DNA from: Platerodrilus igneus
Taxonomy: Eukaryota > Arthropoda > Insecta > Coleoptera > Lycidae
Length of the DNA: 64,000 nt
Assembly: GCA_036346225.1 (NCBI GenBank)
Contig: JARFIW010000836.1
Coordinates: 2,046,001 to 2,110,000 of the forward strand
Direction of reading: 5' to 3'
Notes under the pieces: generated by a model
The model's database searches: none
Told to the model about the DNA's origin: nothing
The model's input: the letters and a program-made list of their open reading frames with translations, nothing else
Translations under genes and position numbers: made by a program
Shown: positions 58,484 through 64,000 of the stretch, one piece after another
Position numbering within the stretch: position 1 is the first letter of the stretch
Layout: every line of letters begins with the position of its first letter

Positions 58484-59495
58484 TGTCCCACTCAGTTTGA
58501 ACTTGAATAACTAACAAAAATAGAAAAATAGATTTCTAAGTCAAAAAGGTGTTTAAAACGTTACTGATAATGTTTTAATGTTGAAAATTATCAAAATGCC
58601 ATTCATTGGCAGAAATACATTGTCTGGAATGCTGCGGAACAGATCGACAAACGTGATATGGTTTATATAGGAATGGATTACAGGCAAATACAATCCTTTT
58701 TGATGGTATTCAGCATACGTGGGTTTATAGAATAGACAGTAATCTTCAGAGTTCCCTACAGGGTGAATTGGGTGGATACTCAACACTTTCTCATCCGCCT
58801 AACCGTCTCTCAAAAAGTATTTCATCTAAGAATTACCTCACGTATCGATAGGAATGTGACGGTGCGTGGTCTTGTTGAAAAGAATACCAATCCTCACTTG
58901 GATATAGTTCGTGAATAGCTAGCACAATTGCTTTCTGCAACATGTTAAGGTACACAGTTCTTTCAAATAGAATGGCCATATAAGTCCCTTGACAAACATA
59001 CCTCACCACACTGATTAATTGATTTCCATACACTAACCGAAGCTTGCCATATTGACTTCTTGGGGGATCTAGTGAAAGTTTGTACCACTGTTCTTATTTC
59101 CGTTTCGTCCGACACCGATTCCTTCCTGCCACACTGTTACTTCTTCAGATCACACACGGTTCCTTCCTTCTCGAGCTTGTTGTGTAATTTTGTAATTGTT
59201 ACATACGACGGTGGACCAGTATCGAATTTTGCCAGCTATCGTCTCTGTACTTCTTTTATGTTGTAGTATTTTCAAAAACTCTTTAAAATCCACTTCAGTT
59301 GCTCAAAGGAGTGGTGAGACATTTGCCAATTACTTGCTACTACTGACAACTGAATTGAAATTATTGAAATTGAAAGAAAAACAAACGAATGGCAACAAGC
59401 ACTAATCATGACAGATCCAGACACATTAGGTTACCTATAACACTTTATATGCTATTACTCAAACAATGTAAACACTTTCGTGGGACACTCAATAA
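58484..59495 (-). mobile_element. Deleted Tc1/mariner-type element with TIRs
   Basis: Inverted ends AGTGTCCCACTCAGTTTG (left, 58484) and AGTGTCCCACGAAAGTGT (right, reverse complement, ending about 59493) sit next to TA. On the minus strand the N-terminal helix-turn-helix part (PPSYVTITKLHNKLEKEGTV, TFTRSPKKSIWQASVSVW, 59220-59050) is followed after a deletion by the catalytic block LYPSEDWYSFQQDHAPSHSY (about 58850-58910). The first catalytic region is missing and frames are broken. The length, about 1.0 kb, is below that of an autonomous element. Confidence 0.75.
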
Positions 59496-60250
59496 CAAGG
59501 AATTCTTCGAAAATTAGTGTCTATTATTAAATACCTAAAGAACTATTAAAAATTTCGACACTTAATAACCCATCAAATAACTGCTTGTCATTTTTCCAGT
59601 TCCGCAGAAGCCGTGGTTTAGTTATAAAACTAACGGTATATTACCTAGTCATTTGTAACCCGTAAGTAATGTGGTTTTAAAGTGCAGCAATTTACATTTT
59701 CTTTGATTTTTAGAGAATGAAGATTGCTACTATGAAGTAATATTTTTATAAATGGTCTTTGAAAGATCAGTTAACAAATGTGTAAAAAGTAAGCTACATG
59801 ACAGCAAAATATTTAAGAAATAATTAGTTTTAGAATTTTGTCGTTTGTTACTTTCTCTGTGGTGAATTACTCTGTACCAATATTATAGTATAATATTTGA
59901 TTCATAAAATGCGCGTTTCGTATTTAAATCCTAAAATTACGCGATCCATACCGAATGCGCTTTTTTATTATTCATGATTCTAGCTGTGAAAGTTATCATA
60001 CCAAGGAAAAAATGACTTTTTTAGACAAGAAGTGTTTACAACTTTGTGAATACTGCAGTAATGTTTTTCAGGAAACAGTAATTTATCGCAGTTCATTTAA
60101 ACAATTTTCTGATAACATTTAATATCATTAGCGTTTCTTGTGCAAAAGTATGCGAGCCGATTATTCTATTATGTAATATATGTTCTAACTTCCACATGTC
60201 AAGGGGTTTTCGGTATCTGTCGAGAGATGACGTAACCTAATAGTCAGAAC
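59496..60250. other. Intergenic DNA upstream of the secreted-protein gene
   Basis: No coding or repeat feature recognised. It probably holds the upstream regulatory region of the gene at 60365. Confidence 0.45.
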
Positions 60251-60252
60251 TA

Positions 60253-60298
60253 ATAAAAAAGCAAAATAAATTGCACTTTCCTGACCTTGTTGTTCAGT
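60253..60298 (+). promoter_or_regulatory. Candidate core promoter of the secreted-protein gene
   Basis: An A/T-rich TATA-like stretch (AAAATAAATT at about 60264-60273) precedes by about 28 bases an arthropod-type initiator TTCAGT (60293-60298). The ATG is about 70 bases further on at 60365, without an intervening ATG in the same frame. Confidence 0.35.
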
Positions 60299-60364
60299 GA
60301 TAGCGTTAATTTAAGTCTTGAAAGATCATTTAGTTACAGTATCAACGTACTGTTGGAAGTAAAA

Positions 60365-61361
60365 ATGACAGTCAGAAATATCTTTTTAATGTTAGTTATT
60401 TTTTACATAACAATTAACTGTGTATTATCAAAACCCACAGGTGACATATTTAATAGAATTACAGGTATTGCTAAATCTGGTGCTGAAGCAGTACACGATA
60501 CTGCGCACAACGTACACGAGGTATTCCACCCGAAACACCATCATTCAGGAGATCGGAATCAACATTCGAGCCTTACGTCAGTTGAAGAACTTTCACAACA
60601 TTCTAGATGGGAAACCTCCCAACCTCAGAATCCATCAGGACAAGGATCGTCTTATCCTAAATTTCCAGGTCAAGGAAATTTTAATACAAAACCAACTGGA
60701 CAAGGATCATCTTATCCAGGACAAGGATCATCTAATTCAGGACAGGGATCATCCTATCCGGGACAGGGATCATCTAATCCAGGACAACAGGGATCATCTT
60801 ATCCAGGACAAGCTACAGGTCAAGAATCATCAAATTCTAGATATTCTACAAATCAAGGTTACAAATCCGATCATTCTAATGGACAAGCAGGTTCCAATAC
60901 CGGTTACACAACAAAGACGGAATCGCATTTTCAAGAATTTACCAGGGGTCACAGCGCTACCGGATCCAATTATGAGGAACAATCTTTTTCCAGTTCGAAT
61001 ACAATACGCGAATCTTCTGGTTCTAATTATCTAAAACCAGATGGTTCATTATATCCTGGTACTTCTTCTGCTAATACAGCGAAAGGAGGAAACGCAAATA
61101 TTAATCCCGAATCAGAGCTTTCGCCAACGAATAGTAAGTAAAATTATTGTTTATCATTTTTAATTATCTATATTTTACATTTTTGTAGCACATCCAAAAT
61201 ACCAGCCGCCAACACCAGATACTAACACCCGTAACAAGGAAGGTGTATCTGAAAATCCAAATCAAGACCAGGGACCATCTGGTCGATCATTACTTGCAAA
61301 AAAGGGATGCCAGGAAGGAGAAAAAAAGGATCATACTGGAAGATGCAGAGCAATTTCTTAA
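60365..61361 (+). CDS. Secreted Gly/Ser/Pro/Gln-repeat protein with Cys-pair tail
   Basis: Two exons (60365-61133 and 61189-61361) with the intron GTAAGT...TTTTTGTAG encode 313 residues. The start at 60365 is chosen because it opens directly into a signal peptide (MTVRNIFLMLVIFYITINCV, cleavage near residue 22), whereas the longer frame from 60287 lies over the initiator. Next comes an amphipathic helical segment with many His (about residues 28-62). A low-complexity part follows, made of (Y/N)PGQGSS repeats (about 85-155), then a Ser/Asn/Thr-rich region and the tail GCQEGEKKDHTGRCRAIS. A C-terminal C-x-x-G...D-x-x-G-x-C-R signature occurs, as I recall, in many small secreted insect proteins. 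Function is unknown; an extracellular, cuticular, silk-like or immune role are all possible. An AATAAA-like signal lies near 61436. No disabling change is seen. Confidence 0.85.
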
Positions 61362-62099
61362 TTATATAAAATAGTTACTTTGACTATTTTTGAATCTTTT
61401 AATATAAACTAACTGAGGATTATTAAACCATGTATAATAAAAAAAAGACCACGACTTGTTTTAAAAACACTTATCAGATTAACGGAATAAAGGTTATAAT
61501 ATTTATTGCCCAGTTGCTTACGAAACAAGATGCTCAAAGAAAGTATTACGTTCGTGTTTTTAGTGTTGTTATTATCAATAACTTTGTTGTGTTAAAACCA
61601 CTGATCGAGATGCAGATAAGCAGACGCAGTGGAATGCTTATCCGTACAACGGAAGACGATCAAGTTATTTTTCCGATAGTTTTAACAAGAAAACTACTCC
61701 AGTGAAATGTATATATGTTTTAAATTTTAGTTCATTGCATTGAGTTACGTATATTATAGTAAGCACAACGTCTGCAAGTGTTGTCACTCCTTCCACAATA
61801 GAGTCAAGATTCTTTATTACTGCACCGCCAAATTGTGCAAATGGCCAACGTTTAGTAGGAAAAACTTGTAGGAAAAACTATTACTCATAGTTAACAATGC
61901 TTGTCAAAGAAAATATTAATTATGCAAATGAAGCTATTTGCCTTGAAATGTATTTATTATTTATATATAATACCCTTAAATTAGCCCTATAATAGAGGAC
62001 AAAGAATACTACTACAGTAAGCCTGCTTATCGTAAAAGGCGATTAAAAGGCGCAGCAAGGGGCAGCAGCCTTGCTGGCTAAAAGATATTGTAGGAGAGT
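61362..62099. other. 3' flank and spacer, little recognised
   Basis: An open frame at 61430-61705 lacks a recognised domain and starts in a poly-A tract. A less AT-rich block at about 62018-62100 (GCTTATCGTAAAAGGCGATT) stands out, but I cannot identify it. Confidence 0.45.
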
Positions 62100-63420
62100 C
62101 GGTTGGTCTCAGGCGATTTTGAACATGACAATTTCGCTTTTCCCACATCTCCCTCTACAAGTGAACGGATAACAAAAAGAACAATACACCTTGAAAATTC
62201 CCAGATATTCGATCCTCTTTGTCTATTGCGCTCTTGCATTCTAACACCAAAATGGGATGAATCGATATCTCTGGATTTGAATCAAAAATGAATCCAATTT
62301 AGGTCTGAGCTCTCTAATGGTGTAATATCTTGTCAGCTTCTCTTTTCAAAAAGCAGAGTAGCTCCTCTCAAAGCCTAAACTATTCCCAAATTGGAGTTAT
62401 GTTGCGCCATTCTTCTCTCAAAATTGACGTACACTGTGGTAAATGCGCTAAGCAGCAAAATAAACTATTGTTATTTGTGGACGGATTCCACTATTGTCTT
62501 TAGATGGCTAAAACAGTTCCATGTCTTCTAAAAACGTTTGTTGCCCATCAAGTTTCTGAAATTCAAAATATCTCTCGCAATGATACTTGGTCGCATGTAC
62601 CTACTCATGATAATGCTGCTGATCCACTGTCACGTGGACACGTGCTTTCCTAATCAAAAGGATATGATATTTGGTGGATTGCTCAAAATTTTCTCTATAA
62701 AGGCAAAAGTTCAACGATACATCTGTCTCAGAAACAATGCTTCTTGAAATGAAAGGCGAAGCCTCTTCTCTCATAATTAGCTCGAATGAACATTTGCATA
62801 TTGCTTACGTGTTGCCAAAAATTGTTCTGTTACCCTTGATTTGAAACAGTATGGTCCGCTATCAGCAAAGGAAATCGATTCCGCTTTCATGCAATTAGTA
62901 AAAATCTCTCAACTTGATTCCTTCAGGGAAGAAATAAAATCGTTAAGTGCTCAAAAAAGTATTTCGTCGCGTAGCAAATTGATAACTTTGTCGCCTTTTC
63001 TTGATAACAAAGGTTTGTTACGCTATTTACTTTCCAAATTATTAACCGTATGTGAACATGTTCGGCGTTTACACTGTTGTCCACAGTTAATCCTCTCTTA
63101 CATTAAAGAACGTTTCTGGCGTACCCATGGTAGGAACTTGGTTTACCAAGTCGTGCATGATTGTATCAAATGCTTCCGTTGCGCACCAAAAGCAATCAAT
63201 CCAATAATGGGTGATCTGCGACAAGATAGAATTACACAAAATTTTCCTTTTGCCGTTGTCGGTACCGGTTATGGTGGACCTATGCTAATTAAAACTAAAA
63301 GTGGTCGTCGTGGTACAACTACTAAAAGTTACATTTGTATCTATATTTGTTTCGTTACCAAAGTTGTACACCTTGAGCTTGTTGGTGACTTATCTACCCA
63401 AACTTTAGTAGTAGAATAGG
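62100..63420 (+). pseudogene. BEL/Pao retrotransposon pol fragment
   Basis: In order, with frame changes: the RT C-terminal block ITKRTIHLENSQIFDPLCLL (62165-62230), RNase H pieces (RVAPLKA, IPKLELCCAILLSKL with its Glu, WTDSTIVFRWLK with its Asp, 62350-62515), SRNDTWSHVPTHDNAADPLS-type block (62570-62640), and the integrase frame 62841-63419 with HVRRLHCCPQLILSYIKERF, HDCIKCFRCAPKA and VVGTGYGGPMLI. The first integrase Asp, expected in a G-V-D-Y-x-G-P block, is Gly here. The frame stops after VVHLELVGDLSTQ, before the rest of the core. It is non-functional. Confidence 0.85.
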
Positions 63421-63454
63421 CCGATTCTGGAACTGATTCACTTTCTGGGATCCA

Positions 63455-63690
63455 CCCATCGGATCCACCCAATCCACCCGATCCATATCTAACCTAGGTA
63501 AGAATTTTCTTCGACTAGCTATATTCAGATCCACCTTATGAGATCTACCCGATCCACCCGGTCCACTACATTCATATCTAATATAGGTAAGAGTTTTCTT
63601 TTACTAGCCATATTCAGATTCATCTTATAGGATTCACACGTTGGATCCACCTGATCCACCGGATTCACCACTCGGAGCGTATTTTCTTAG
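63455..63690. repeat. GATCCACC-rich tandem repeat, unit about 100 bp
   Basis: Blocks of GATCCACC(C) alternate with a spacer (CATATCTAACCTAGGTAAGA then TTTTCTT..ACTAGC.ATATTCAGAT) that occurs at about 63483 and 63574. The array begins soon after the BEL/Pao integrase frame ends. Confidence 0.75.
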
Positions 63691-63699
63691 GGTATGATA

Positions 63700-64000
63700 C
63701 ATAGTTTGATTTAGAATTTTCTGGGGAATTCGAATCTGTTTGAACTTTTGAAATCGGACTACCGCTTACAAAGTTACACCCCTGTAAATCCTAAAACCTT
63801 TAAATTTTTTTGTTTATTAAAGTTTAACTCGATCTTTAAATTATTTTTGGTTACCCGAGATATACGTTTTAATTCGGAATTTCCCGGAATTGTTTAAATC
63901 AAACCACCCTTACAAAGTTATGCTCCTGATTTTAGAAAGTTACCCGAAATCGGTTTAGGGTGAGACACATAAGTTTGGTCTACATTTTTCTGGGAAACCT
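63700..64000. repeat. Degenerate repeat, unit about 165 bp
   Basis: Similar strings recur: TTACAAAGTTACACCCCTG (about 63768) and TTACAAAGTTATGCTCCTG (about 63912), each preceded by a GGAATT(T/C) and GTTTGAA/GTTTAAAT-like segment. The window ends within it. Confidence 0.5.

Noticed and set aside
60420..61034. A 204-codon open frame overlapping the secreted repeat protein in another frame
   Set aside because: It is kept open by the short-period repeat of the real gene. It lacks a signal peptide, and only the other frame continues correctly through the intron.
61430..61705. A third exon or a separate gene after the secreted-protein gene
   Set aside because: The secreted protein already ends with a stop and a likely polyadenylation signal. 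The frame starts in an A-rich tract and shows no domain.

Overview
The window reads as AT-rich nuclear DNA of an insect. Genes are split by short GT-AG introns, and the rest is dominated by decayed transposable elements of types common in insects: Penelope-like, Gypsy, BEL/Pao, LINE, tRNA-derived SINE, mariner, pogo and an IS630-Tc1-mariner element with unusual catalytic spacing. A beetle is plausible, but the sequence does not prove it. Two host genes are supported: a family GH31 glycosidase and a small secreted repeat protein.

Layout. 1-2.1 kb: a Penelope-like reverse transcriptase remnant (-) and a polymerase B fragment of Polinton type (+). 2.1-5.7 kb: a tandem array of three Gypsy-type LTRs with two internally deleted interiors (-). 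5.7-10.6 kb and 14.4-21.5 kb: a segmental duplication carrying the first seven recognisable exons of the GH31 gene, its flank, and a pogo transposase C-terminus. Copy A (6.33-7.88 kb) is a pseudogene. Copy B (15.08-16.62 kb) is open except for one TAG. The last three GH31 exons exist once, at 34.76-35.46 kb, and join copy B in exact phase across an intron of about 18 kb. That intron holds a 2.86 kb DD82E transposon whose empty site survives in copy A, pogo and Tc1-like remnants, an inverted pair of Penelope fragments, a solo LTR, microsatellites and a tRNA-like gene.

37-42.5 kb: a decayed Gypsy pol region fused to the 5' half of a LINE (-). 42.6-56 kb: copies of one tRNA-derived SINE, a LINE family, a mariner containing a SINE that in turn contains a solo LTR, tandem repeats, and a promoter-like block followed by a 38 bp array. 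57-59.5 kb: Tc1/mariner remnants. 60.36-61.36 kb: the secreted repeat-protein gene, two exons. 62.1-64 kb: a BEL/Pao fragment followed by tandem repeats.

Nothing suggests that the genes form a pathway. The value of the window lies in the structure of the GH31 locus and in the datable order of insertions: the segmental duplication predates the DD82E insertion, and mariner predates SINE, which predates the solo LTR. All similarity calls are from recognition of motifs, not from a database search.
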